A DNA stretch of 64,000 bases, taken from contig NC_019682.1 in NCBI RefSeq assembly GCF_000316575.1, positions 930,001-994,000 of the forward strand, given 5' to 3'. The DNA comes from Calothrix sp. PCC 7507. Its GTDB lineage: Bacteria > Cyanobacteriota > Cyanobacteriia > Cyanobacteriales > Nostocaceae. A program made the translations under genes and the position numbers. This document shows positions 1 to 8,484 of the stretch, in pieces; position 1 is the first letter of the stretch; each line of letters starts with the position of its first letter. The notes below the pieces were generated by a model. The model worked only from the letters and a program-made list of their open reading frames with translations. It had not been told where the DNA came from and did no database searches.

Positions 1-92
1 TGCTAAATAATTATTTGAATTTATTCACGACTTATACCATTGACAAAAATCTTTGCAATCCATGAATAGTAGGGGCGTACATCTTTACATTA

Positions 93-196
93 GTGGGCGG
101 TTATAAACCGCGTCTACACAAACAAAACCTGCCTCCGCAGGTTTCAAATCCTTAATTTTTCCTCAGTCTGCACAGGCGGACGAGAGTTGCAAAAAA
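93..196. repeat. Partial foldback repeat (family B)
   Basis: The stretch has ACCGCGTCTACACAAACAAA followed by two imperfect stems, AACCTGCcTCCGCAGGTT and GTCTGCacaGGCGGAC. The same arrangement recurs at 28955-29093 and around 48524-49025. No coding capacity is seen. The right end is degenerate. Confidence 0.5.
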
Positions 197-219
197 TTAG
201 GTTGGGGAGCCACTGCGTT

Positions 220-422
220 CATAGGTGTCAACTTAAGCCACAGATGGCTTATTGCAATTACCTACCACGGACGGGAATGAATTCCAAGGCTAATAGGCAA
301 AGTTTACTAAAGTAAACTGGGGATAAATGATAATTTTTAGTTAGCTTTAGCTTACTTTTGCTATTAGACTCAGAATTCATTCTGAGGCGGGATATGGGTT
401 TCACGTTAAGTTGACACCAATG
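220..422. mobile_element. MITE, family C, copy 1 (9-bp target duplication)
   Basis: This 203-bp element has imperfect terminal inverted repeats: CATAGGTGTCAACTTAA on the left and CATTGGTGTCAACTTAA as the complement of the right end. It is flanked by a perfect 9-bp direct repeat, CACTGCGTT (211-219 and 423-431). Inside are AT-rich hairpins, including AGTTTACTaaAGTAAACT, and a GAATTC-centred one. There is no transposase. A second copy sits at 3519-3733. It must have been moved in trans by an unidentified transposase. Confidence 0.75.
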
Positions 423-1080
423 CACTGCGTTGCGCGGGTTTCTCATGTTGTAGCAAGTGGCGTTGGAGGCTTTGCGTAACTCAACATCCTGATATATGTC
501 GGGTTGCGCTTCTCTTAGAGACGCTACGCGTTAAGCGTACCCCTGAGGGGAAGCAAGCTACGCGAATAGCGTATCGAAGAGAAGCTATGCCGTAGGCTTT
601 ACGCTCCACCCAACCTACACCTAATGCACCATTTTAGCCTTGACACGCCACTACATCTGTAGCGATCATTCTTCAAATTGGTATAAAAAATCATGCAAAA
701 TATGTCTAGTCACTGCCAGCGGAGCGTTCGCAATGACACAAAAGTAGCGTGAACCAAAAACCGGGAAATTCCATCAAAATCAGCAGCCTAGGCATAGCCC
801 TACCTACTTTCTTAGTAAATATAAAATATGTGAAGAAAAATGAAGTAGGCTCAAACCCTTCTACATATAGGACTCATATTTGATTTCTGAAATACATGTA
901 GGGGAGCCACCCTCGTGCGCGGGTTTCCCGCGTTGAGAGGAGTGGCGTTGGGCATTGCCCACCACATCCGGGTTTTGGTGGGCAATGCCCACCCTACACT
1001 TAAGATTAAAGTGTACGGAATTTTTTCAATAATCAAACCGGATTCCTATATTGCCTATTGCCTATTACCGGATTGCTATA

Positions 1081-1173
1081 TTTAATAATTAATCAGAGGT
1101 GATATCAAATGCCTAAATGGAAACTAAATTTAATAATTAATCAGAGGTGATATCAAATGCCTAAATGGAAACT
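1081..1173 (+). repeat. 48-bp tandem duplication over the queD start
   Basis: A 45-base block carrying the ribosome-binding site (AGAGGTGA), the start codon and the first codons of queD occurs at 1081-1125 and again at 1129-1173 without a mismatch, separated by AAA (period 48 bases). The downstream copy is the true queD start. The upstream copy now begins a 13-codon mini-ORF. Confidence 0.9.
1109..1150 (+). CDS. 13-residue leader ORF made by the duplication
   Basis: ATG at 1109 has the same upstream AGAGGTGAT as queD. It reads the first six queD codons (MPKWKL), then seven codons of the duplicated 5' flank, and stops at TGA 1148-1150. That stop lies inside the ribosome-binding site of the downstream copy, seven bases before the queD ATG (1157). 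Ribosomes ending here would sit on the queD start, so coupling or interference is possible. Translation itself is inferred. Confidence 0.4.
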   Translation: MPKWKLNLIINQR

Positions 1174-1543
1174 CACTACAGAATTTACATTTGACAGTGC
1201 TCACTACATCAAAGATTATGATGGTCCTTGTGGTCGGATGCATGGACATACTTATAAAGTCCACATAGAAGCCACATCATCACAGTTGCACTCTTCAGAA
1301 TACTGCCCACATTCCGTGATGGTAGCCGACTTTAAAACCTTGCGTTGGGCTAAACAAGATGTGACTAAGGGGGGACTGGATCACTGTATTCTTAACGAAG
1401 TCTTGCCTCCAGAATACGAAACAACGGCTGAGATGATTGCCAAGTATATTTATGACCAAACCAAGAAACAAGTACCGGTAGGAGTGCAACTAAAAGTCAG
1501 GGTTTCAGAAACGCCTAACAGTTGGGTAGAGTATGAAGATTGA
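1157..1543 (+). CDS. queD: 6-carboxy-5,6,7,8-tetrahydropterin synthase (QueD)
   Basis: This cytosolic enzyme converts 7,8-dihydroneopterin triphosphate to 6-carboxytetrahydropterin, the second step towards queuosine and other 7-deazaguanines. The 128-residue product has the family length. Zinc ligands His16, His29 and His31 lie in SAHY and MHGH. Cys25, in GPCGRMHGH, fits the catalytic cysteine. Asp75-His76 (LDH) and Glu118 (SETPNSW) complete the active site. The ATG at 1157 was chosen because AGAGGTGAT precedes it and the protein starts cleanly. The start region is duplicated upstream (1081-1173). No other queuosine gene is adjacent. The next gene, in the same direction, is a small hypothetical. 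Confidence 0.93.
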   Translation: MPKWKLTTEFTFDSAHYIKDYDGPCGRMHGHTYKVHIEATSSQLHSSEYCPHSVMVADFKTLRWAKQDVTKGGLDHCILNEVLPPEYETTAEMIAKYIYDQTKKQVPVGVQLKVRVSETPNSWVEYED

Positions 1544-1784
1544 CAAAGAATAAGTCAGAAGTCAGAATAAATAAGCTATTGACTCCTGCATTCTGAATAC
1601 TAACGAATACCTAAATACGCTACGAAAGTTTGCTAATTCGTTTGATTCTTAATGTACATAAAGTTATAAATCGCTTTATTAAGCCTTTGATAATACTTAT
1701 CTCAGCTTCGACATTTATGCGGTGATTTGCTGCCGAAATTGTGTAATCTGAAAACAACTAAGCGAATAATTAAATTGAGGTCTG

Positions 1785-2000
1785 ATGACTCCTACGATTA
1801 TGCGTCAGCTTTGGTCTGTAGTTGAAACTGCTCATGCAAAGACCCTCTTGCAGCTAGATGATGCTAGCTTGGTGCAGTGGCTAGTAAAACAAACCAACAC
1901 CCAAGTGTTGTTAGAAAAAAACGAAACTGATTATCTCAGTGACTACATCCAATCGCGACTCGCCCTGATTCGCGATCTTGCTTATGAGCGACAGTGTTAA
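1785..2000 (+). CDS. Small conserved-looking hypothetical protein (71 aa)
   Basis: I do not recognise a named domain. The product is 71 residues and looks helical, with an amphipathic N-terminal half (LWSVVETAHAKTLLQLDD) and a charged C-terminal half. There is no signal peptide and no membrane span. ATG 1785 has GAGG eight bases upstream. Codon use is ordinary for the window and no other gene lies in the interval, which favours a real gene. It stands alone between queD and the convergent ribD. Its role cannot be inferred. Confidence 0.6.
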   Translation: MTPTIMRQLWSVVETAHAKTLLQLDDASLVQWLVKQTNTQVLLEKNETDYLSDYIQSRLALIRDLAYERQC

Positions 2001-2185
2001 TCAGTGGATCGGCACAAGTAAAGTTAATCACGAGGATCGTCATTTGTTGGACGGGTTTACCAGTTGCAAGCAAGTGACATCATTGGTGAGAATTTCCGGA
2101 ATTTTGAGATCCGACAACACTACATTAGTCACTAGACAATAAGCACAAATCATAACTCTTAGTTATTGCCTATTCACCAATGAAC

Positions 2186-3373
2186 TTATGATCTGGTTTG
2201 GGGCAAATAACCTTCTACTAAGCAGTCAGAACCTACCACACGCCAACGGACACGTTCCAAGGGTAAAGCCTCTGTCATAGAGGTAAAACCCAAGTCCCCT
2301 ACAGGAGTAGGTGCATAATTACCACCAATGATTTTTGGTGCAATAAAGGCGAGGATTTTTTGTACTGCTCCTTGAGCGATCGCACTGGCAGCTAATGTAC
2401 CACCACATTCCCACAGAACGCTACAAACACCCCGATCATACAAATGCGCCATGACTTGCTCTGGAGTAAGTGATGTAAATTCCACCACTTCCACACCCTG
2501 TTTAAGCAATAATTCTCTAAAATCAGGAGAGCTGCCTACCTCCGTCAACACCAAAGTAGGAGCCTCTGTAGTTTCCCACAGGCGGGCATTTTCCGGTAAA
2601 TTTAGCTGACGACTCATCACCACTCGCAAGGGATTATGGAACCCTACCTGATGGCTCGTTAAGTAAGGATTATCCTGCCGCACCGTATTACCACCGACAA
2701 TAACCGCATCACAAGATGCCCGTAGTAAATGTACCTCACTACGGGCATCTTGATTTGTCACCCAAGCACTGTGACCAGAAGTAGTAGCAATTTTGCCATC
2801 TAAAGTCATGGCATATTTCAAAATCCCCAAAGGTCGTTTGTGGAGAATACGATGCACAAACCCTTCATTTAGCTGCTGACAAGCCTCTTGTTCCACTCCT
2901 ACCACCACTTCTATCCCCGCCGCACATAGACGGGCAATGCCACCACCTGCTACCAGTGGATTAGGGTCAACCATCCCTACTACCACTTTGGACACCCCAG
3001 CCTGAATCAACCCTTCAGAACAAGGGGGAGTGCGTCCGTAGTGATTACAAGGTTCCAGACTGACATAGATTGTGGCACCACGGGCTGCATCACCAGCCGC
3101 TCTCAAAGCAAAAACTTCTGCATGGGGTTCACCTGCACGGGGATGGAACCCTTCCCCAATAATTTCCCCATCTTTAACAATTACTGCCCCCACTAAGGGA
3201 TTTGGAGAAGTGCGCCCCAAAGCTTGACGAGCGAGTTCCAAACACCGCCGCATCATTAGCCGATCAAAGTCACTTCCTGCCTTTTTCTCAGTTGAATCCA
3301 TTGGCAGCGTATTTTCCAGAGTGTAGTTAGGTAGAGATGCATCTGCTTGAGCAACCACTGGGGAATTATCCAT
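2186..3373 (-). CDS. ribD: Bifunctional riboflavin biosynthesis deaminase/reductase (RibD)
   Basis: RibD catalyses two consecutive steps of riboflavin synthesis: deamination of the GTP-derived pyrimidine and NADPH-dependent reduction of its ribosyl side chain. The N-terminal cytidine-deaminase-like domain (about residues 38-150) shows the zinc signature HAE at 84-86, with Glu86 as proton shuttle, and Cys109 and Cys118 in EPCNHYGRTPPCSE. The reductase domain follows (about 180-395, with GKIATTSGHSAWVT and VGGNTVRQDNP). The 395-residue product has about 35 extra N-terminal residues compared with typical RibD, so Met25 or Met40 could be the real start. It is a lone gene on the minus strand. A family-E repeat lies just upstream. 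Confidence 0.95.
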   Translation of the reverse strand: MDNSPVVAQADASLPNYTLENTLPMDSTEKKAGSDFDRLMMRRCLELARQALGRTSPNPLVGAVIVKDGEIIGEGFHPRAGEPHAEVFALRAAGDAARGATIYVSLEPCNHYGRTPPCSEGLIQAGVSKVVVGMVDPNPLVAGGGIARLCAAGIEVVVGVEQEACQQLNEGFVHRILHKRPLGILKYAMTLDGKIATTSGHSAWVTNQDARSEVHLLRASCDAVIVGGNTVRQDNPYLTSHQVGFHNPLRVVMSRQLNLPENARLWETTEAPTLVLTEVGSSPDFRELLLKQGVEVVEFTSLTPEQVMAHLYDRGVCSVLWECGGTLAASAIAQGAVQKILAFIAPKIIGGNYAPTPVGDLGFTSMTEALPLERVRWRVVGSDCLVEGYLPQTRS

Positions 3374-3452
3374 GATTTTTGGGCAACACTCTCAATATTT
3401 TCCACGCTAGCTGGTATTTTGCGTGAGCTTTTAACAGTAATGTTTGGGTTTT

Positions 3453-3784
3453 ATATAGCGGTTCTCACTTGGATGCAATACAAAATTATATCGTCGCGTG
3501 TAGTAGCACAGCATTGCCCATACGTGTCAACTTAAGCTAAAAATAGCTTTACGCTTGGACTCCTCACCCGCCTGGGAATGAATTCCCAGGCTAATAGCAT
3601 AAGTCTACTGAAGTAGACTAAGGATTTGTGATGATTTTTAGTCATCTTTAGATGACTTTTGCTATTAGACTCCGAATTCATTCGGAGGCGGGCTATGTGT
3701 TTGGCGTGGTTTCACGTCAAGTTGACACCAATGGGCATTGCCGTGCCCCTAAGAGTGTATTGGACTCAACCGATAACTGCTATA
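3453..3784. repeat. Foldback repeat (family E), interrupted by a MITE
   Basis: TATAGCGGTTCTCACTTGGA at the left pairs imperfectly with the right end (TTGGACTCAA..GATAACTGCTATA). The same ends and interior (AAAATTATATCGTCGC, GAGTGTATTGGACTCAA) recur at 45465-45712. This copy is split by the family-C MITE at 3519-3733. Removing the MITE and one target copy restores a continuous element. Confidence 0.6.
3519..3733. mobile_element. MITE, family C, copy 2
   Basis: This 215-bp element has ends CATACGTGTCAACTTAA and, on the complement, CATTGGTGTCAACTTGA. It is flanked by GCATTGCC (3511-3518 and 3735-3742), or 9 bp with one mismatch. Internal hairpins match the layout of copy 1: GGGAATGAATTCCC, AGTCTACTgaAGTAGACT and CCGAATTCATTCGG. 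Stem changes relative to copy 1 are largely compensatory. No ORF of interest is present. Confidence 0.7.
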
Positions 3785-4048
3785 TTTGGCAATCTTAACT
3801 TACAAGGAGGCAGAGGGCAGGAGGAACAATTGACGGAGAGTCAAACCCCGCACGCCAGTTCTTTTAAGTAGTTAAACATAATTAATTACACAATGTCATT
3901 GCAAATGGAGCGAAGCGAAATGTTCGCGGAGCGTTCCCGCAGGGTAGCAATCCCAACCCTTGCGGGTGCAAACTTTGGCTATACGATCGCATCTACTTTC
4001 TAGTGTTGCTGAATCAGAATATAACAACAAGCGATCGCTTATGGGGAT
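3785..4048. other. Intergenic, no feature recognised
   Basis: This lies between the family-E repeat and the 3' end of mreD. It has a short purine-rich run (GGAGGCAGAGGGCAGGAGG, about 3803-3821) and a GCGAAGCGAAATGTTCGCGG palindromic patch near 3910-3935. I see no gene. Confidence 0.5.
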
Positions 4049-4687
4049 TTAAGATTGCTCTAACAATTTTATCTGTTGCCACCAATGATTCAGGGGATAA
4101 TAAACTACAGGTGCCCAAAGACTGCTGAGAATAGCAGAGGACAGGGCAACACGCTGGTAATATGTCCAGATATATTCTTTTTTGCTGAGGCTGTCTCCGC
4201 CATCGATATCGCCCATCCAAGTCAATTGCAAGCCAAAGATAGTTTCTGCAATTACTGCCATAGCAAAGACAATTAAAGCAATAGAAATAAAGTCTTCCTC
4301 AATAAAACGCTGCTTCTGAATCAAACTAGTTAGCATTCCTACTACCCCCAAAGTCACTGCGTGACTAGGGTTAGGTGCAGTCATGGCATCTTGAAGTAGC
4401 CCCAAAATTATCCCCGCAAATGCCCCCGCCCAAACTGTGCGCTTCACACTCCAAGCTACCACCCAAATTAATAACCAATTTGGCCCTATCCCTAATAATT
4501 CCATTCCTGGGAAGCGGGTTGGCAACATTAACAAACATAATAAAACAGATGCGATCGTCACCGTCCAATCCAGTAGTTGACGTGTACGCGGACGCCAACT
4601 AGCAAGTGGCTTAGTTGAGATATGGAATTTTCGCTCTGACGATTTTGGCTTTTTTTGCCTGCGGTCACCAAATGCCGGAATCTTCAT
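4049..4687 (-). CDS. mreD: Rod shape-determining protein MreD
   Basis: MreD is the integral membrane subunit of the elongation machinery that couples MreB filaments to peptidoglycan synthesis. The 212-residue product is very hydrophobic after a basic N-terminus (KIPAFGDRRQKKPKSSERK), with about five membrane segments. LGLLQDAMTAPNPSHAVTLG is the loop typical of the family. ATG 4687 was preferred to the in-frame TTG four codons earlier. It is last in mreB-mreC-mreD, 24 bases after the mreC stop, so the three are probably co-transcribed. Assignment rests on operon position and membrane layout as much as on motifs. Confidence 0.88.
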   Translation of the reverse strand: MKIPAFGDRRQKKPKSSERKFHISTKPLASWRPRTRQLLDWTVTIASVLLCLLMLPTRFPGMELLGIGPNWLLIWVVAWSVKRTVWAGAFAGIILGLLQDAMTAPNPSHAVTLGVVGMLTSLIQKQRFIEEDFISIALIVFAMAVIAETIFGLQLTWMGDIDGGDSLSKKEYIWTYYQRVALSSAILSSLWAPVVYYPLNHWWQQIKLLEQS

Positions 4688-4710
4688 TGTTTTGAGCAAT
4701 TTTCTAGAAT

Positions 4711-5505
4711 CTAATTAGACTTTTGCGACTGTTGGTTTGCTAACTCTGGGTTTTCCAGTTTCGGGTATACAGCAACCCAATCTAGTGAACGAATCGGTGG
4801 AAATAACTCCACTTTTGCCACTGATGTTGGCAGTTTCGCCAAATCCAGAGACTTAATTCTTCCTATGGCCAAACCAGAAGGAAACTTTTGACTGTAGGTC
4901 GATGTAGACACAAAATCTCCCACTTTCACATTTGGGACTTTCTCCAGGAACTCTAGCACCGCCTCAGCCGAAGAATCTCCCCTGAGAACGCCTTTTGCAG
5001 CTGTGCGACTAATTGTTACACCCACTTGACTTTTGAGGTCACTGATAAGCAGTACACGGCTAGTATTGGGAGTTACACTTTCTACCAAACCCACTAATCC
5101 GCCTTCTGCCTTGACTATAAAGCCTTCCTGAATTCCTGAGTTCGTGCCACGATTCAGGGTGACTTGCTGCCACCAATGGTCAGCACTGCGCCCCACCACC
5201 CGCGCCGGAATTGGTTTCGATGAAACTGGTTCTTTTTCTACGTAACTCAATAAATCTTTTAATTTTTTATTTTGAGTTTCTAGATCAACTATGCGTGTTT
5301 GCAATTCTAAAGAGCGCGCATCTCTCAGCTGTTCTTCTGGAGTTGGCCCTGTCTGCAACATTTGCAGCGGCCGGGTAATTCCCTGGTAAACCTCTAGTAG
5401 AAGTGCGCCTTGAGTTTGTCTTAATATCCAAGCACTACCTACTATGAGAGTTAATAACCCAACTTGTAACGCTTTCCGATCCCACCACCTACGTAGTACC
5501 ACCAT
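4711..5505 (-). CDS. mreC: Rod shape-determining protein MreC
   Basis: MreC is the periplasmic scaffold of the elongasome, anchored by one N-terminal membrane helix. The 264-residue product has a short cytosolic head (MVVLRRWWDRKAL), a membrane span at about residues 14-32, a coiled-coil region (about 58-92, RSLELQTRIVDLETQNKKLK) and then the beta-rich MreC domain with SADHWWQQVTLNRGTNSG and GLVGLVESVTPNTSRVLLI. Length is normal. It lies between mreB and mreD on the minus strand. The roughly 110-base gap to mreB carries a short direct repeat around ATAGAATC but no clear promoter. Confidence 0.95.
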   Translation of the reverse strand: MVVLRRWWDRKALQVGLLTLIVGSAWILRQTQGALLLEVYQGITRPLQMLQTGPTPEEQLRDARSLELQTRIVDLETQNKKLKDLLSYVEKEPVSSKPIPARVVGRSADHWWQQVTLNRGTNSGIQEGFIVKAEGGLVGLVESVTPNTSRVLLISDLKSQVGVTISRTAAKGVLRGDSSAEAVLEFLEKVPNVKVGDFVSTSTYSQKFPSGLAIGRIKSLDLAKLPTSVAKVELFPPIRSLDWVAVYPKLENPELANQQSQKSN

Positions 5506-5617
5506 CTCAACCCTGTTTTTATATTTTCAATTAAGTTTAAAAAATATTGGGTTCTATACATAGAACCCAATATTTGTTTGATTCTATACATAGAATCTCA
5601 GATTTGGTACTTTTTTG

Positions 5618-6661
5618 CTACATGTTGCGAGAACGTCCGCTGAAAACTCGTTCCAGTTGTTTGAAGTTTTCCAATACACGACCTGTTCCTAGCACAACAC
5701 AGCTTAAGGGATCAGCTGCAATGTGTGTGACAATGCCTGTCTCATGGCTAATTAGGGTGTCTATACCTTTGAGCAAGGCACCGCCACCAGCTAACATAAT
5801 ACCTCTGTCAATAATGTCGGCTGCTAGTTCTGGCGGTGTGCGTTCCAATGTCCGCTTCACCGCTTCAACAATTACCGATAGCGGTTCCAACATACTCTCA
5901 CGAATTTCTGGCCCTTTGATTGTCACAGTTCGAGGCAAGCCAGAAAGTAGATGTAAGCCTCGGACTTCCATCATCGCATCACCATCTTCGTGAGTGGGAT
6001 AAGCAGAACCAATGCGAATTTTGATGTCCTCCGCAGTACGTTCTCCAATCACTAAGTTATGAACTTTCTTCATATATTGGGTGATGGCTTCCGTCAGTTC
6101 ATCCCCCGCAATGCGTACTGATTCGCTAATTACTGTACCTTGGAGACTCAGGACAGCAACTTCTGTTGTGCCGCCGCCAATATCAATGATCATGTTACCA
6201 GTTGGTTCGGCTACTGGTAGTCCTGCACCAATTGCGGCTGCTACTGGTTCATCAATTAAATAAACTTCTCTGGCTCCAGCTTGAGTCGCTGCATCCATCA
6301 CAGCTCGTCTTTCCACTCCGGTGACACCGCTAGGAATGCCGATGACAATCCGGGGTAGAATTAGACTCCTGCCTTCATTTACGCGCTGGATGAAGCTTTT
6401 GAGCATCAACTCAGCTGTATCGAAGTCAGCGATTACACCATCGCGCAAAGGGCGCAGTGCAATCACGTTTCCAGGTGTTCGACCAAGCATTTTTTTAGCA
6501 TCTTCTCCGACTGCTAGTGCTACCTTTTCATTGACATCGATAGCAACTACAGAAGGCTCTTGAAGTACAATACCTTTACCAGATACGTAAACGAGGGTAT
6601 TGGCAGTACCGAGGTCGATACCCATGTCCCACGATGAGCGAAAGTTCCTGAACAGACCCAC
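5618..6661 (-). CDS. mreB: Actin-like cell-shape protein MreB
   Basis: MreB is the bacterial actin homologue whose membrane-bound filaments orient lateral wall synthesis. The 347-residue product shows the actin-fold nucleotide motifs: phosphate 1 DLGTANTLVYV (about 17-27), phosphate 2 IDIGGGTTEVAVL (about 159-171) and the adenosine loop MLAGGGALLKGID (about 289-301). The N-terminal MGLFRNFRSSW is amphipathic, as expected for membrane binding. The start is GTG at 6661. It is first in mreBCD. It diverges from ssb, and the 330-base AT-rich interval between them should hold both promoters. Confidence 0.97.
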   Translation of the reverse strand: MGLFRNFRSSWDMGIDLGTANTLVYVSGKGIVLQEPSVVAIDVNEKVALAVGEDAKKMLGRTPGNVIALRPLRDGVIADFDTAELMLKSFIQRVNEGRSLILPRIVIGIPSGVTGVERRAVMDAATQAGAREVYLIDEPVAAAIGAGLPVAEPTGNMIIDIGGGTTEVAVLSLQGTVISESVRIAGDELTEAITQYMKKVHNLVIGERTAEDIKIRIGSAYPTHEDGDAMMEVRGLHLLSGLPRTVTIKGPEIRESMLEPLSVIVEAVKRTLERTPPELAADIIDRGIMLAGGGALLKGIDTLISHETGIVTHIAADPLSCVVLGTGRVLENFKQLERVFSGRSRNM

Positions 6662-6965
6662 GCGTCTCTACGCCCCCTATTTGCGATACTTGTGACTACA
6701 ACGGTAAAAGTTAACCGTGCTGGATTCTATTACGTTTTTTATCCTGAGTCCAGTAAAGCTGGCTATTTTTTAGATAACTTTCGGCTATTTTTACTACATC
6801 TCAGGCTTCTAATTTTTGATATTCTTGGAGTATTTCAATTTATCCGTATATTTTTTGAGGATATCTAGACTAATTTGTATCATTATTAGTCAACACCCTG
6901 TTGTTAGATATTTAACATATTTTCACAAGTTTCACAATTCGCTATCATAGAACTCTCAACTAATA

Positions 6966-6979
6966 AGTACACCTGTACT
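6966..6979 (+). promoter_or_regulatory. LexA-type SOS box upstream of ssb
   Basis: AGTACACCTGTACT is a near-perfect inverted repeat 14 bases before the ssb ATG. It fits the Anabaena-type LexA consensus as I recall it, RGTACNNNDGTWCB. It suggests that ssb is repressed by LexA and induced by DNA damage. Confidence 0.6.
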
Positions 6980-6993
6980 GAAAGGTAACGAAC

Positions 6994-7353
6994 ATGAGTA
7001 TCAACGTTGTCACTCTCGTCGGTCGTGTAGGCAGCGACCCAGATATTAAATATTTTGAGTCAGGTAGTGTTAAGTGTAGATTAACACTAGCTGTGAATCG
7101 GCGATCGCGCAACAGAGATGAACCTGACTGGTTCACTTTAGAATTATGGGACAAAACAGCAGAAATTGCGGGCAATTATGTACGTAAAGGAAGCCTGATT
7201 GGCATCAAAGGTTCCTTAAAATTTGACACATGGAGCGATCGCAATTCTGGAGCAGCTCGTTCTACACCCGTGATTAGAGTAGACCAACTTGAGTTGTTGG
7301 GTTCCAAACGCGATGGCGATGGCGGTGCAGATTTATCCTCGGAGAATTTCTAA
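6994..7353 (+). CDS. ssb: Single-stranded DNA-binding protein
   Basis: SSB coats single-stranded DNA during replication, repair and recombination. The 119-residue product is essentially one OB fold: INVVTLVGRVGSDPDIKYF at the start, then the conserved DWFTLELWDKTAE and VRKGSLIGIKGSLKFDTW. The C-terminal tail is very short, and the final SSENF replaces the acidic DDDIPF tip seen in proteobacterial SSB, so partner recruitment may differ. ATG 6994 has AAAGG at 6979-6983. A LexA-type box lies just upstream. Cyanobacteria often carry more than one ssb-like gene, so this may not be the only one. Confidence 0.93.
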   Translation: MSINVVTLVGRVGSDPDIKYFESGSVKCRLTLAVNRRSRNRDEPDWFTLELWDKTAEIAGNYVRKGSLIGIKGSLKFDTWSDRNSGAARSTPVIRVDQLELLGSKRDGDGGADLSSENF

Positions 7354-7355
7354 AT

Positions 7356-7395
7356 TGGGGACTGGGGACTGGGGACTGGGGACTGGGGACTGGGA
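7356..7395. repeat. STRR heptamer array (GGGGACT)
   Basis: About five consecutive GGGGACT units lie directly after the ssb stop codon. A TTGACTC heptamer run follows at about 7418-7440. Such short tandem repeats are dispersed in heterocystous cyanobacteria. Confidence 0.85.
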
Positions 7396-7461
7396 GCAGG
7401 GGGAAGAACTAGGGTTTTGACTCTTGACTCTTGACTCTTGCCTATCCCCTATTCCCCAATA

Positions 7462-8208
7462 TCAGTAACTAATTTGCAATGTCACCGATGCTTCTACCTG
7501 CTGTTCGCCACCAACGACGGGAGTGGAAGCATTAGCACTTGTGACTTTGGCAAAATCCGCACGCTGTAACATTGGTGGTGGCGGGGGACTAGCACCATTA
7601 ATTTGAATACTCACCACTTCTTTGGGCTGGAAACCAAGAGCGTTGAATACAGCATCAGCTTGCTGTCGAGCGTCTTGGGTAGCTTCTTTGAGTGCTTGTT
7701 TTTGAGCAGTGGCGATCGCTTCATCAGTAGCCACAAAACTAATGCCGTTGATTTGCGATGCTCCTGCTTTGACGGCTTCATCCAATAATGTACCAGCTTT
7801 CTCTGTCGCTATCCGAAAACTCACAGTGTTGCTGGCTGCATACCCAGTAATGCGCTGCACATTATTCGTATAGCTATAAACTGGGTTAAGGGTGATGCCA
7901 GTAGTTTGTAATTTTTCCACATTCCGGCTTTTCAGCAGTGCTACTACAGCCGATGACCTACGAGCTGCCTCTTGCTGTACTTCCTGGGCTGTTTTACCTT
8001 GAACTTCTACCCCCAAATTGACTTGAGATAGGGTAGTAGGAATGGATTCCATCCCGCGGCCACTGACAGTTAAGGTGCGCCATAATTTTTCTTTTTCTTG
8101 CGCTGAACTGGGCTGAATAAAAATTACACATACCAGCAATGTCCAAGGGAGAATTTTCCAGAAGTTTCCAGCACGAAACCGAGAACTGGATAAAGCAGTT
8201 CTATGCAT
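7462..8208 (-). CDS. SIMPL (DUF541) domain secreted protein
   Basis: This is a 248-residue protein with a signal peptide (hydrophobic segment about 18-33, likely cleavage after SSA near 36). A single DUF541/SIMPL domain follows, beginning LWRTLTVSGRGMESIPTTLSQVNLGVEVQGKT and ending VEASVTLQISY. Proteins of this family are periplasmic or outer-membrane associated and form oligomers; no enzymatic activity is established. It runs convergent with ssb across an STRR-filled gap and is divergent from the antiporter gene. Family assignment is firm and role unknown. Confidence 0.88.
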   Translation of the reverse strand: MHRTALSSSRFRAGNFWKILPWTLLVCVIFIQPSSAQEKEKLWRTLTVSGRGMESIPTTLSQVNLGVEVQGKTAQEVQQEAARRSSAVVALLKSRNVEKLQTTGITLNPVYSYTNNVQRITGYAASNTVSFRIATEKAGTLLDEAVKAGASQINGISFVATDEAIATAQKQALKEATQDARQQADAVFNALGFQPKEVVSIQINGASPPPPPMLQRADFAKVTSANASTPVVGGEQQVEASVTLQISY

Positions 8209-8484
8209 ACAATTTGCACTCCTCTCAAAATATTTTACAGATGCTGTCCAACAAGCATATCAACCAATCTGCATAGAAATATTGCATAGCAACGTTTCTA
8301 CAGATGCGATCGCTCTAGCTTTGTGGGATTGAATGGATACAATCTTGATGTTCCTACTTTGACATTGGTAAAGTCAAAAGTCTCAATGGTTACATTTTTG
8401 GAAACTTAAAAAATTACCGAAAGTCTCAAAATAGTCACTTTCCATAAAGAGTTAAAAATAAAGAGAAGGATTTTCACAGAACCA

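Larger units (their letters stand above)
1..1080. other. Repeat-rich non-coding stretch
   Basis: I see no credible gene here. The stretch is a mosaic of dispersed foldback repeats: a partial palindromic element near 93-196, a MITE at 220-422, a degenerate GC-rich repeat broken by that MITE (190-219 continuing at 423-480, with a relative at 901-985), a CGCTACGCG-type palindromic patch at 505-600, and at 650-692 the right end of an element ending in AAATTGGTAT that recurs whole at 24697-24840. The short open frames on both strands lie across these repeats. Confidence 0.7.

Noticed and set aside
258-446. 62-codon minus-strand frame
   Set aside because: It lies almost wholly within a MITE and its target site, and the peptide shows no domain.
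851-1036. 61-codon minus-strand frame with GWALPTKT
   Set aside because: It is a translation of the repeated GTGGGCAATGCCCACC palindrome, which is dispersed non-coding DNA.
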